A stretch of 64,000 nt of DNA, taken from Gemmatimonadota bacterium (GTDB taxonomy: Bacteria; Latescibacterota; UBA2968). Made by a program: the position numbers and the translations under genes. The notes beneath the pieces are model-generated. The model searched no databases, was not told where the DNA came from, and saw nothing but the letters and a program-made list of their open reading frames with translations. The stretch spans positions 6,984 to 70,983 of the forward strand of contig VXRD01000044.1 in NCBI GenBank assembly GCA_009838845.1, given 5' to 3'. This document shows, piece after piece, positions 42,434 to 50,432 of this stretch; position 1 is the stretch's first letter; each line of letters begins with the position of its first letter.

Positions 42434-43609
42434 TCAAGGTTCTACCTTAAGGGCGGCAATCACAGTATCCAACTTTTGTCCAACGCGGGGACTGCCCCCT
42501 GTTTGGTTATAGACCACAACGCCAGTCGCATCGATAATGATGTGACGAGGATATACTCTCCCAAGAATTTCTCTCAATCTATCAGAACAAAGCGTGATTT
42601 GATAGTCGAATTTATGATTCTTAAAAAACTCTTTTAATTCAGCAGGCGTATTGTCCGCAACTGCCAGAAAGATTACCCTATCAGAAGCATATTTCTCAAC
42701 CAACTCATTGAGGCCTGGCATCTCCTCAATGCAAGGCGAACACCGAATATGCCACCAATTGAGTACTACAATATTTCCTCGGAGATTGCCGAGATTGAGG
42801 ATATTTCCATCAAGAGTTTCGATACTTAAATCTGGCACGGGGAGACCCGTATTGATATTCACAATTGACTTTGTTTGAGTCAGTTCCAATTTGTGTCCAT
42901 CTGAAGATATTTTGGCGATCTCATATGCTGTTGAGCCCAATCGAAAAGGCTGACTGATGGCGTAGGATTCAGCTCCCCGAAATATGCCAAGCGAATCTAC
43001 TAAGCCTTCCATTTGGAACTGTCCATCTCCATCCTGGTCAATCAATATTAGGCCTCTGCTCGTTCTCTGGAAGGAAAACTTGTTCTCAGGTGTAAGCGCG
43101 ATTTTAAATTTTTTTCCGCCAACAGTGATAGCACCAAGCCGAAAATCCAGCCGTCGATACATCAACATTTTTTGGATCGGATAGTACCGGAAGGCGAGCA
43201 GCATCCTCGGCACCAACCCTTCATCTCTGGGAATTTTGAGTGTTCCCGTATAATACTTATGTCCTCTGGATTGATGCCGTTCAAATGAAATCTCGGATGC
43301 TGTCTTAGCCTGATTATCGACCATATAGAACGATAATCTTTCTGCATTTGCTTTGCCCCAAACCAGTATTAATGAATCGGTCTCGCTAAGTTCAATATTA
43401 GCTTTCATAGGATCGGTAAGCTCAGGTATGTAAGGTATCTTTTTTGCAAGCTCCCTTACACCTATGCCGCTATATGAATAAGTTGACGATAATAAAGCAC
43501 TACAGGTGTCCATCCTGGCAAAAGCAAGCTCCGCGGTTATCGTTCTTCCTTGAACCTGGACAGTAGCGAATGCAATTAAGAATACGTATAGGACTGAATA
43601 TGGACGCAT
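42434..43609 (-). CDS. Exported TlpA/ResA-like thioredoxin-fold protein
   Basis: A 391-residue protein with a signal peptide (YSVLYVFLIAFATVQVQGR) and an N-terminal beta-rich region of about 220 residues. The C-terminal thioredoxin domain is LSIETLDGNILNLGNLRGNI, then VLNWWHIRCSPCIEEMPGL with the redox pair C-S-P-C, and RVIFLAVADNTPAEL. The cis-Pro position is occupied by RHIIIDATGVV-type residues. It is likely a periplasmic thiol-disulfide reductase or a folding helper. The N-terminal region, including a DQDGDGQFQMEG EF-hand-like loop, is unusual. Confidence 0.82.
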   Translation of the reverse strand: MRPYSVLYVFLIAFATVQVQGRTITAELAFARMDTCSALLSSTYSYSGIGVRELAKKIPYIPELTDPMKANIELSETDSLILVWGKANAERLSFYMVDNQAKTASEISFERHQSRGHKYYTGTLKIPRDEGLVPRMLLAFRYYPIQKMLMYRRLDFRLGAITVGGKKFKIALTPENKFSFQRTSRGLILIDQDGDGQFQMEGLVDSLGIFRGAESYAISQPFRLGSTAYEIAKISSDGHKLELTQTKSIVNINTGLPVPDLSIETLDGNILNLGNLRGNIVVLNWWHIRCSPCIEEMPGLNELVEKYASDRVIFLAVADNTPAELKEFFKNHKFDYQITLCSDRLREILGRVYPRHIIIDATGVVVYNQTGGSPRVGQKLDTVIAALKVEP

Positions 43610-43647
43610 TGAGATTTCTCCTTATCTGGAGTTCCTCAAATAATAAC

Positions 43648-45012
43648 TCAGAGTTTGTGTGTAGCAATCTCGTACATTTCGGCTGTGCAGGTCTTGAGGA
43701 CTTTCAGGAGTTCGGGATATGGTTCGCCGTAGCCGGTGAGCAATCCAGAATGCTGGCGGTCCTGTTTTTGGGCGACGAGGTTGGAGGCGTCGATCAGGCC
43801 GCAATAGTGCCAGCCAATAAATTCCGGGCGCGCAAAGGCGTTCCGAAAGAACTCATCGGTCCATTCGGCTCGCTGTTCGATGTTGTCTGCCACGGGACCG
43901 TAGGGGCGCGGCATGGTATCTGTGATCATCGTGAATGCAGAATCGCCATTGATCAGCGGTTTGTCGGCAGTCCTGTACCAGCGATCTAATCCGGGTTTTT
44001 GCACCTCGTATCGGGCATACATCTGATAGAATACAATGTCGGTAAATTGGCTTGTAATGGGCAATAGGGTATCCAGCGCGTCTGTGTTGGCATTGATTTT
44101 GTCGCCGACGAACAGGTGATTTGGATCGTATCGGCGGATCGCATCTCGCGTTGTCTGGTAGTATTTTGCGACGACTTTTTGGAGGAATTCAATATTGTCG
44201 CGGGTTTCGTTGCCATTGGAAAGATCGGTGTGTGGCCGCCAGTTCTCGGCTGTTTGGAGCGCGTCAAATGAATCAAATTGCGTGCTATAAGTTGTGTTGA
44301 AATCGCTGATTTGCCCGCGATAGATATCGCGCATAGTCTGAACATAAGCCTTTTTGCCTGGTGCATTGGCACCAAAATTGCGCAATCGTCTCGGCCAGCC
44401 TATTCGAGCTTCCCGGCGTGCGCCGCCAATTACGTCGGGGCGTTCCCTGCAATCTTCTTCTGTAAATAACGGGCAGTCGGTCATGGCATAACCGAGCAGG
44501 AAGGGATCATCTTTTGCAGGCGCAGCAAACTCCTTTGCCATCTGATCGCAGTGTGAGGCAAATGTTTCTGAAAAGACATCCAAAAAATTGCTGTCGGGTA
44601 TTTCTGCCTGCCAATGTGGGATATCGACAAAGTGAATCGACTGCATATAGGGGATAGATGGCTGCGGGCGATTGACGGCTGACAACTCTGTGTGTACGCC
44701 TACTGTATTGAAGCCGTATTGACGACAGGTTTGCAGGAACCAGGTTTTGAGGGCAGGTGTGAATTCGCGGCTGTCCAGATTGTCTATACCCAATCGCTTT
44801 TTCCAGGCTTCGCGATTGTAGTCCTGTTTCCACAGATGGGGATGCAGGTGGTTTATTCCGAAGCTCAGAAACGCATTCCCCTCGGGTGTTACGAGCCACC
44901 ACCTTTCGTCTTTTTCTACGCGAAAAAAGCCAGTTGCTGCAAATTTCTTGCCCGTCCAGCCGCCGTATTGATCGCGTTCGGCGGTGTCCCGGTGCGATTT
45001 ATGTTTTTGCAT
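43648..45012 (-). CDS. GH50/agarase-like glycoside hydrolase
   Basis: A 454-residue protein beginning with the pattern of beta-agarase-type enzymes: QYGGWTGKKFAATGFFRVEK, then ERWWLVTPEGNAFLSFGINH. Barrel elements follow: FLLGYAMTDCPLF with acidic residues, DPNHLFVGDKIN, DIVFYQMYARYEVQKP and KPLINGDSAFTMI, then FIGWHYCGLID. Candidate acid/base and nucleophile acids are present but not provable. No signal peptide is visible. Together with heparinase, sulfatase-fold and beta-helix proteins it suggests use of algal or sponge polysaccharides. Confidence 0.72.
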   Translation of the reverse strand: MQKHKSHRDTAERDQYGGWTGKKFAATGFFRVEKDERWWLVTPEGNAFLSFGINHLHPHLWKQDYNREAWKKRLGIDNLDSREFTPALKTWFLQTCRQYGFNTVGVHTELSAVNRPQPSIPYMQSIHFVDIPHWQAEIPDSNFLDVFSETFASHCDQMAKEFAAPAKDDPFLLGYAMTDCPLFTEEDCRERPDVIGGARREARIGWPRRLRNFGANAPGKKAYVQTMRDIYRGQISDFNTTYSTQFDSFDALQTAENWRPHTDLSNGNETRDNIEFLQKVVAKYYQTTRDAIRRYDPNHLFVGDKINANTDALDTLLPITSQFTDIVFYQMYARYEVQKPGLDRWYRTADKPLINGDSAFTMITDTMPRPYGPVADNIEQRAEWTDEFFRNAFARPEFIGWHYCGLIDASNLVAQKQDRQHSGLLTGYGEPYPELLKVLKTCTAEMYEIATHKL

Positions 45013-45041
45013 TTGGACCTTTGAATAGTTATCAGAGTATT

Positions 45042-45893
45042 TTACTCGGCGGGTATAACGTCTCGCGTGACTTCCTGAACTTTACCGGGGTGGGTTTGTC
45101 CTCTTACCCACATGATGGGCTGGCCTTTGCCGGCGTTTTCCGGATTCATCCATTCTGCTTGCGCACTTAAGTAATGTGATACATAGCTGCGTCTAAATCG
45201 CTGGCTGTGGTTATTTGTACTTTTGTGCAGCAGATGGGAGTGAAACCAGATGACCGCTCCGGGGGGCGCTTCCACGGGAATGCCGTCCTCATCGCGGGCA
45301 TTGCGCGCGAGTTTGAATTCATTTTGCTGAGATCCTTCGATATCGTCGTGTTCAGAGATTGCCTGTTTGTGACTGCCGGGGATTACGTAGAGGCAGCCGT
45401 TTTCGCGATCGGCGGGGTCTATTGCCGTCCATGTGCCGATAGTGGTCGCTGTTTTGAACCGCCTGCCAAAGTAAAATTTGTCCTGATGCCAGGGGAATCC
45501 CAATCCGATTTTTGGGGCTTTCCAGATGAAGAGGTTGTTGATGCCCAGAATATCTGGGCCGAGAATATCGGCAACCGGGTCTGTCAGGCGTGGGTCGCGC
45601 ACGCGGGCGAGGAATTCCGGAATGTAGCAACTGGGATGGTGGATTTTGTGCATGGCGTAGATGCCCGATTGCTTGTGTTTGCCGTCCCGGACGAGGGCAT
45701 TGCGGTCGATGTGAGCCATTGGCATTTTTCGTTTTCCCGAGACAATGTCTTCGGCGACCTGCCGCAGGTCGTCGTTTTCTTTATGTGAAAAGACGTTTTC
45801 CCGCACAAAATATCCATTGCGCTCCCAGTGCTGAATTTCGTCGGGTGTCATGCGATTGGCATTTGTTTTTAATGGTGTTGCTGGGTTTCCCAT
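45042..45893 (-). CDS. Phytanoyl-CoA dioxygenase (PhyH) family protein
   Basis: A 283-residue Fe(II)/2-oxoglutarate oxygenase. The iron ligands are H and D of FPWHQDKFYFG (about residue 135) and a distal His in HSHLLHKSTNN, with Arg in QRFRRSYVSHY for 2-oxoglutarate. The GSHKQA segment is conserved. AGGAGG lies 7 bp before the ATG. It follows the agarase-like gene direction with a 29-bp gap and may act on the same substrate class. Confidence 0.88.
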   Translation of the reverse strand: MGNPATPLKTNANRMTPDEIQHWERNGYFVRENVFSHKENDDLRQVAEDIVSGKRKMPMAHIDRNALVRDGKHKQSGIYAMHKIHHPSCYIPEFLARVRDPRLTDPVADILGPDILGINNLFIWKAPKIGLGFPWHQDKFYFGRRFKTATTIGTWTAIDPADRENGCLYVIPGSHKQAISEHDDIEGSQQNEFKLARNARDEDGIPVEAPPGAVIWFHSHLLHKSTNNHSQRFRRSYVSHYLSAQAEWMNPENAGKGQPIMWVRGQTHPGKVQEVTRDVIPAE

Positions 45894-45944
45894 ATATGAC
45901 CTCCTGAGTATTTTTGAGGTGGGAGGTTGAAGGCCCCTTGTCCT

Positions 45945-46259
45945 TTATACCTTAAGTTCTATGCCATGTGGTTCAATCGTCTCTAATTCTTGAGCTTCAG
46001 ATTGGATCGTTTGATACAGATCCCAGCGAAGTTGGAAATTCATCCAAAACGCGGGTGACACATCGAAATATTTTGCCAGACGCAGGGCTGTGCTCGGCGT
46101 CATACCGCGGTGACCATTCACCAATTCGTTGATCCGCTGATAAGGAACATGAATGGCGTCGGCCAATTCGCGTTGCGTTAAACCCAAAGGATTTAGAAAT
46201 TCCTCCAGTAGCATCTCACCCGGATGAGTTGGAACACGATTTGTTGGAATACGTACCAT
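45945..46259 (-). CDS. higA: HigA-type XRE antitoxin, toxin absent
   Basis: A 104-residue HigA/VapI-family protein: THPGEMLLEEFLNPLGLTQR then ELADAIHVPYQRINELVNGH, the canonical HTH, with FDVSPAFWMNFQLRWDLYQ at the end. HigA normally follows a HigB toxin gene. Upstream lies only 50 bp of spacer and then a VOC gene, so the toxin is missing. It may act as an orphan regulator or as an anti-addiction gene. Confidence 0.85.
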   Translation of the reverse strand: MVRIPTNRVPTHPGEMLLEEFLNPLGLTQRELADAIHVPYQRINELVNGHRGMTPSTALRLAKYFDVSPAFWMNFQLRWDLYQTIQSEAQELETIEPHGIELKV

Positions 46260-46309
46260 GGTCGATACCTTATCGCATCATAACACGGGACCCATGCTAT
46301 GTCAATATG

Positions 46310-46672
46310 TCAAGTGGTGGAAGCCTCACGCACGCCGATCCAGATTTGATTGCCATCGGGATCACGAACTCGAAATTCTGTCATGCCGTAAAAAGTTACA
46401 CGGATAGGATCAGGTTCGAAACCAGCGGCGATCACACGGTCTCTCAATGTTTCAATATCAGAGGTGTAGTAGTAAACGACGGTTGAGGCGTTCGATTCCG
46501 TGCGAATCGAACGATCTATCATCACCTGGTATCCGTGTTCACCTTCCAGCAGGGCGTGGCCCCACTCGTCTTTACGCTGGATGATCTGAAGACCCAGGCC
46601 TTGTGAGTAGAAGGTTATGGCTTGATCCAAATCGGTTATTGGAACCATTGCGGTGATGCGATGTATGCTCAC
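46310..46672 (-). CDS. VOC/glyoxalase-like family protein
   Basis: A 120-residue vicinal-oxygen-chelate protein with VPITDLDQAITFYSQGLGLQ (first module), the strand HALLEGEHGYQVMID, and second-module residues YYYTSDIETLRDRVIAAGFE and EFRVRDPDGNQIWIG. The metal-binding His/Glu pattern is partial. Possible roles include resistance to an antibiotic or electrophile. Confidence 0.8.
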   Translation of the reverse strand: MSIHRITAMVPITDLDQAITFYSQGLGLQIIQRKDEWGHALLEGEHGYQVMIDRSIRTESNASTVVYYYTSDIETLRDRVIAAGFEPDPIRVTFYGMTEFRVRDPDGNQIWIGVREASTT

Positions 46673-46722
46673 TGTTTTGTCTCCCTAATGATCAAACGGT
46701 AAAATCTGTGAGCTGACGCGTT

Positions 46723-47187
46723 TTATTGAAGTGCCGGATCTGTAAGTGCTGGCAGTTTTTTCATCTGAACATGTGTAGAATCCTCATCGACGATTGAAAA
46801 TCCCAGTCTCTGGTAGAAGGCGATGCCACGGGTGTTGATCTTTAATACTTGCAGGTTCACAGTTTTTCCCGCAGCGTTGGTATCGGCGAGAATGCGTGTC
46901 ATGCACGATGATCCGATTCCTCTACCCTGATACTCAGGATGGATAAAGAGCTGATGGATCTTGAGAGAATCGGAGGTACAAGATGTGGAGAAGAATCCAA
47001 CATCGTTTTCTTGAAATTGGATAATGCGAACATCCTGCGAATCAAACCGCTTATTGTGTAATTCCCTCTGATGTGTATCGTCCCAGCCCCAGACCTGCTC
47101 CATATATTCTCGGAATGCGGCCTTTTTTACGGCAAAGACAAAGTCGCTGTCAACTGCATCCGCCTTCCGAATTCTCAACTCTTTCAC
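46723..47187 (-). CDS. GNAT family N-acetyltransferase
   Basis: A 154-residue GNAT. The acetyl-CoA loop is IHPEYQGRGIGSSCMTRIL, with IHQLF before it and NTRGIAFYQRLGFSIVDE at the C-terminus. The start is GTG. It lies upstream of a VOC gene and downstream of the MazEF pair. Acceptor unknown. Confidence 0.85.
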   Translation of the reverse strand: MKELRIRKADAVDSDFVFAVKKAAFREYMEQVWGWDDTHQRELHNKRFDSQDVRIIQFQENDVGFFSTSCTSDSLKIHQLFIHPEYQGRGIGSSCMTRILADTNAAGKTVNLQVLKINTRGIAFYQRLGFSIVDEDSTHVQMKKLPALTDPALQ

Positions 47188-47224
47188 GGAGAGACCCTTT
47201 GTTGCCCTATTTGTTCAAGCATCT

Positions 47225-47569
47225 TCAAGTAGGGGGATATATACAGGCATCCAGAATACTCAACACTTCATTAAGCACAGCCTGAGGTGCTTTAGATACA
47301 CGCTTTACCTTCCGGCTGTTGTAATCAATTGATTTAATCTGCTCTACCATGATATACCCACTAATGGCCTGTCCTTTGGGGATCGCAACATGAAGGGGAA
47401 TATCTCTAAAGGTGTTGGTGATTGGGCACACCATAGCAAGTCCTGTATGCCTGTTAAACAGTGTATTACTGATTACCAAAGCGGGACGACGGCCTCTTTG
47501 CTCATGTCCGGCCTGTGGATCAAAAGTCAAAATGACGAAGTCACCTTTTTGGGGAATATATTCTGGCAT
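47225..47569 (-). CDS. mazF: MazF-type mRNA interferase of a MazEF pair
   Basis: A 114-residue MazF/PemK toxin: PQKGDFVILTFDPQAGHEQR, RRPALVISNTLFN, LAMVCPITNT and the conserved GYIMVEQIKSIDY near the C-terminus. It begins directly after the stop of the antitoxin (TAAATG). Expected to be an mRNA interferase. Confidence 0.9.
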   Translation of the reverse strand: MPEYIPQKGDFVILTFDPQAGHEQRGRRPALVISNTLFNRHTGLAMVCPITNTFRDIPLHVAIPKGQAISGYIMVEQIKSIDYNSRKVKRVSKAPQAVLNEVLSILDACIYPPT

Positions 47570-47818
47570 TTACCACACTTCTTTCCCTATAGGCTTTCCC
47601 CAGTCCAACTCTTCGACTTGATAATTTTGGGGCATTTTGGAAACCAGTTCACGCAAATCGTATTTTCCCCGCACTTTTGTCACAGGTTCAACAATGATTT
47701 GTCCCTTTTTAACAGAAATATTGACTTGATCTCCAACATTGATATGGGCTTCCTCCAGAATAGCTTTAGAAAATCGGAGTCCCTGACTATTGCCCCATTT
47801 TTGAACTTTAGTCACCAT
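47570..47818 (-). CDS. mazE: MazE-type AbrB-fold antitoxin
   Basis: An 82-residue swapped-hairpin AbrB antitoxin: VTKVQKWGNSQGLRFSKAIL is the N-terminal DNA-binding element, and DQVNISVKKGQIIVEPV completes it. The C-terminal tail (KYDLRELVSKMPQNYQ) wraps the toxin in homologues. AAGGAGA precedes the ATG and a direct-repeat operator lies upstream. Confidence 0.9.
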   Translation of the reverse strand: MVTKVQKWGNSQGLRFSKAILEEAHINVGDQVNISVKKGQIIVEPVTKVRGKYDLRELVSKMPQNYQVEELDWGKPIGKEVW

Positions 47819-47850
47819 CGTTTATCTCCTTGAAATCAGCAGTTCCAGAT

Positions 47851-47889
47851 GTATATCCGAAGTATATCCAAATTGCAGTCAACTTGCAA
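47851..47889 (-). promoter_or_regulatory. mazEF promoter with 8-bp direct repeats
   Basis: On the minus strand TTGCAA (47884-47889) and TATACT (47861-47866) are 17 bp apart, a good sigma70-like promoter. GGATATAC occurs twice with an 11-bp period (47862-47869 and 47851-47858), overlapping the -10. This arrangement suits repression by MazE or MazEF. Confidence 0.5.
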
Positions 47890-47917
47890 GGGATTTTATA
47901 GCAAACGGCACATCACC

Positions 47918-48376
47918 TTATTCAGTCTCGATTGGTTTCACCATTTCGAGGTACCAAGGTGTAAACCCACAGTCTCGATAAAATGCAAGGATATCATCGA
48001 AACGCTTTGCTGCCGAGTAGAGCCGCATATGACTGAATCCAGCGGCTTTTGCTTTTGATTGGACAGTTTTGACCAACTGCCAGCCTGTTCCACTGTGGCG
48101 GGATTCGGGACGCACATATAGTTCAATGATTTCGAGAATACGGCTACCTTCGGGGAATACACATTCGCCTCGATATGGCCGTTCCTCACTGTAGATGAAC
48201 CCAACAGGCTCACAGCCATCTATCGCCAAAAAGAGCCAATCCAGATTGCGGTCATTCCACACTTCTGCCGAATCGGGTCCATAGCCCCATATTGCGCCTT
48301 CGGATGTCAGGTCTTCCTGCATCGAAAGGACGGCGGCTATATCCGCCTTTTTTGCCTCACGGATTGTAATAGTCAT
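47918..48376 (-). CDS. GNAT family N-acetyltransferase
   Basis: A 152-residue GNAT starting at the ATG at 48376 (ITIREAKKADIAAVLSMQED). A longer frame would overlap the AAC(3) gene. The acetyl-CoA-binding region is EIIELYVRPESRHSGTGWQL, with LPxxx-like RLYSAAKRFDDILAFYRDCG at the end. Encoded 8 bp after the aminoglycoside-acetyltransferase-like gene, so probably in its operon. Confidence 0.82.
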   Translation of the reverse strand: MTITIREAKKADIAAVLSMQEDLTSEGAIWGYGPDSAEVWNDRNLDWLFLAIDGCEPVGFIYSEERPYRGECVFPEGSRILEIIELYVRPESRHSGTGWQLVKTVQSKAKAAGFSHMRLYSAAKRFDDILAFYRDCGFTPWYLEMVKPIETE

Positions 48377-48384
48377 TTTGTATT

Positions 48385-49203
48385 CTAACCGAACCGCTCC
48401 TCTAACCATGTAACGGCAAAATCGGTCAGATCCTTAGCGTCGAACAAATAAGAGTCTGCGGCTCCAACCCGTCTCGTTGCATAGCTTGCCTGGGTCATAT
48501 ATTCCTCTACAATGGAAAGAAAATAGTCGCCATTGGGGGGCCCCCAATCGACGATGCCACCAGAAGTGTCAAATTGCTCAAATTCTATCCATTCGCACTT
48601 GCCATCACGCAAGATGGGCCACCGATAGCGCTCAGTTTTCTTGTTGGGCACGTCAGCAATATGCTCTGCGTAATGTAGAATCGTCAGGCTATCAAAGAGT
48701 GGTCCAAGCAGTAGTATTCGCCCCCTGACTTTGCACAATTTTGCGAGAGGGGAGCCTGCACCATAACCAAATTGGAGGGGATGATCCGATGTGATCCACT
48801 CCGCTTTTGCGCCAATAGCCGCCATTCTTGCTTCGGGATGGTTGCTGCAATACGCGCCGGGCCATGTTCGGAGGTGCTCGGTGAGGATGCTCCACTTGCG
48901 GAAGGCGCGTGTCCGTTTGGGATCAAACGGTGGGCATTCTGCCAGGTACGCTTTTTGCCAGTCCTCTGGCCAATATTCAATTTCGTTTAGAGGCTCCTCG
49001 CATTTTATGTACATCATCAAGGTGCCCGCAGGTCCAATCACATCCAAAATTGCCTGGATCACCATATCAGGTCCGCCAACGATCCAGCCGACTGCCTTGA
49101 CAGACGCGTGCAGCATCAGGGTATCGCCCGGGACAAGCCCCAGTTTTGATAAGTCAGATACCAACCTGCTTCGCGTAATTACTGGCAAATCTGTTTTCGC
49201 CAT
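48385..49203 (-). CDS. Aminoglycoside 3-N-acetyltransferase AAC(3)-like protein
   Basis: A 272-residue protein of the antibiotic N-acetyltransferase/AAC(3) family. Landmarks are GDTLMLHASVKAVGWIVGGP (first strand with the conserved LHxSxxxxG), the E-D-W region, WSILTEHLRTWPGAYCSNHP, and LILLxxx-type GRILLLGPLFDSLTILHYAE with the conserved His. The family acetylates aminoglycosides or other amines. Chromosomal members in environmental bacteria may have other substrates. It is first in a pair with a GNAT and has no mobile element next to it. Confidence 0.87.
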   Translation of the reverse strand: MAKTDLPVITRSRLVSDLSKLGLVPGDTLMLHASVKAVGWIVGGPDMVIQAILDVIGPAGTLMMYIKCEEPLNEIEYWPEDWQKAYLAECPPFDPKRTRAFRKWSILTEHLRTWPGAYCSNHPEARMAAIGAKAEWITSDHPLQFGYGAGSPLAKLCKVRGRILLLGPLFDSLTILHYAEHIADVPNKKTERYRWPILRDGKCEWIEFEQFDTSGGIVDWGPPNGDYFLSIVEEYMTQASYATRRVGAADSYLFDAKDLTDFAVTWLEERFG

Positions 49204-49250
49204 AATGATTTACTCCTTTGTCTTTGAGAGTCAGGGTTGAGTCTTGCTCT

Positions 49251-49826
49251 TTATTTGAAGGGTCGATCTGGAAGATGAGCGCGGACATCTTCCCAGGTGT
49301 CATAGCCCCGCAAGACAGCAACTACCTCTGGTAGGGGATCAACCCATATCTCCTGGAAATTTCCTTCTCCCTCAATGGCTATAGGCCACGCCAATTTCTC
49401 ATGAGGCGGATCGAATTGAGCATCTACGCCACTTCTGTTGCCCCTTGGATCGATTCTATACCACCCAAATTGGGGTAGTAGAACGGCATTCAAACCGTGT
49501 AGTGTAAAGGGAGGCGTCTTGCCATTTCGCGTGAGCCGTTGGTAACAAAGACCTGTGGGTATGTGGTTTGCTCTTAAGAGCGCAGCAAGCAGATGGCTTT
49601 TGGCAAAACACCAGCCTGTCTTGTGATGCAATACCTCGGATGCAGCACAGGTCGTCGGATTCATTTTGAAGTCGCCGCTGTGCTTAATTTTGTCACGCAC
49701 CCACTCAAAGCAGCGCTTTGCGATTATCGTTTGATCTGAGATTCCTTCTGCTAAAGTACTCGCGAGACGTTGCACCTCAGGGTGGTCATAATTTATTATG
49801 TCTGTGGAACGGAGATATTCATTCAT
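49251..49826 (-). CDS. Transglutaminase-like cysteine protease-fold protein
   Basis: A 191-residue transglutaminase-core protein with the Cys-His-Asp triad visible: Cys in KTGWCFAKSHLLAALLRAN, His in FTLHGLNAVLL and Asp in WYRIDPRGNR. The N-terminus (AKRCFEWVRDKIKHSGD) matches the domain entry. Homologues cleave or cross-link peptides. The start is 6 bp after the ArsR-type gene stop, so it belongs to an ArsR-sirtuin operon and could be the effector or a processing enzyme. Confidence 0.82.
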   Translation of the reverse strand: MNEYLRSTDIINYDHPEVQRLASTLAEGISDQTIIAKRCFEWVRDKIKHSGDFKMNPTTCAASEVLHHKTGWCFAKSHLLAALLRANHIPTGLCYQRLTRNGKTPPFTLHGLNAVLLPQFGWYRIDPRGNRSGVDAQFDPPHEKLAWPIAIEGEGNFQEIWVDPLPEVVAVLRGYDTWEDVRAHLPDRPFK

Positions 49827-49832
49827 ATCAAG

Positions 49833-50432
49833 TTATTCCCCGGTTTCAGTGTCGCCAAGAGGATGAAGATCAATCGGTGTGAGAATTCCGTAAAATCCGT
49901 ATTTGATACCTGAGCGGTCTCCTTTTCCGGGCGGAAAGTATTCTTCTATAAGTGCCAATAATCGACGACCAAATTCTGATGCCTGTTCTTCAGATAGCCG
50001 CGCGCGGTTGTGATTGACGGATGTCTGGAATGTCGAACCGTACAGGCCCTCGGCAACTTCGCGAAATGCTTGATTGAACTGGCTGACAACCTCAATTGGC
50101 ATGGCCTCTGTAATCTGGTTGTTTGCCAGGAGGTCCTCTCGAACGCGAATCTTACCCGCTGCTGGCGAACAACGCCATTCATGGGGACCAGTTTCATCTT
50201 TCTCCAATTGTACGACACCTGTTTCTGCCAGCTTTTTCAAGTGGTATAGCACCCGGACATCAGTAATTTCCAATGTCTGCGAAATTTCTGCAACCGACTT
50301 TCCGTCGCCAAGGGTTTCGAGGATGTGCCAACGAAGTGGATCGGCAAGTATGTTCGCACGGTCATCTTCAATAACGATTACTGTCTTCTTTAAGGCGTTG
50401 ATCGGGAATGTCAATTCGCGCCACGTACTCAT
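49833..50432 (-). CDS. ArsR-type winged-helix regulator
   Basis: A 199-residue protein with an N-terminal winged-helix domain: LADPLRWHILETLGDGKSVA, then EISQTLEITDVRVLYHLKKL and a short wing (TGVVQLEKDE). The C-terminal 110 residues contain a helical segment (QFNQAFREVAEGLYGSTFQT) and EEQASEFGRRLLALIEEYF. Expected to bind DNA as a dimer and likely to control its own operon. Its start overlaps the sirtuin-like stop by 4 bp (ATGA). Confidence 0.82.
   Translation of the reverse strand: MSTWRELTFPINALKKTVIVIEDDRANILADPLRWHILETLGDGKSVAEISQTLEITDVRVLYHLKKLAETGVVQLEKDETGPHEWRCSPAAGKIRVREDLLANNQITEAMPIEVVSQFNQAFREVAEGLYGSTFQTSVNHNRARLSEEQASEFGRRLLALIEEYFPPGKGDRSGIKYGFYGILTPIDLHPLGDTETGE

Noticed and set aside
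45207-45788. 193-codon open frame on the plus strand
   Set aside because: Antisense to a PhyH gene with a complete iron-binding motif; no ribosome site.
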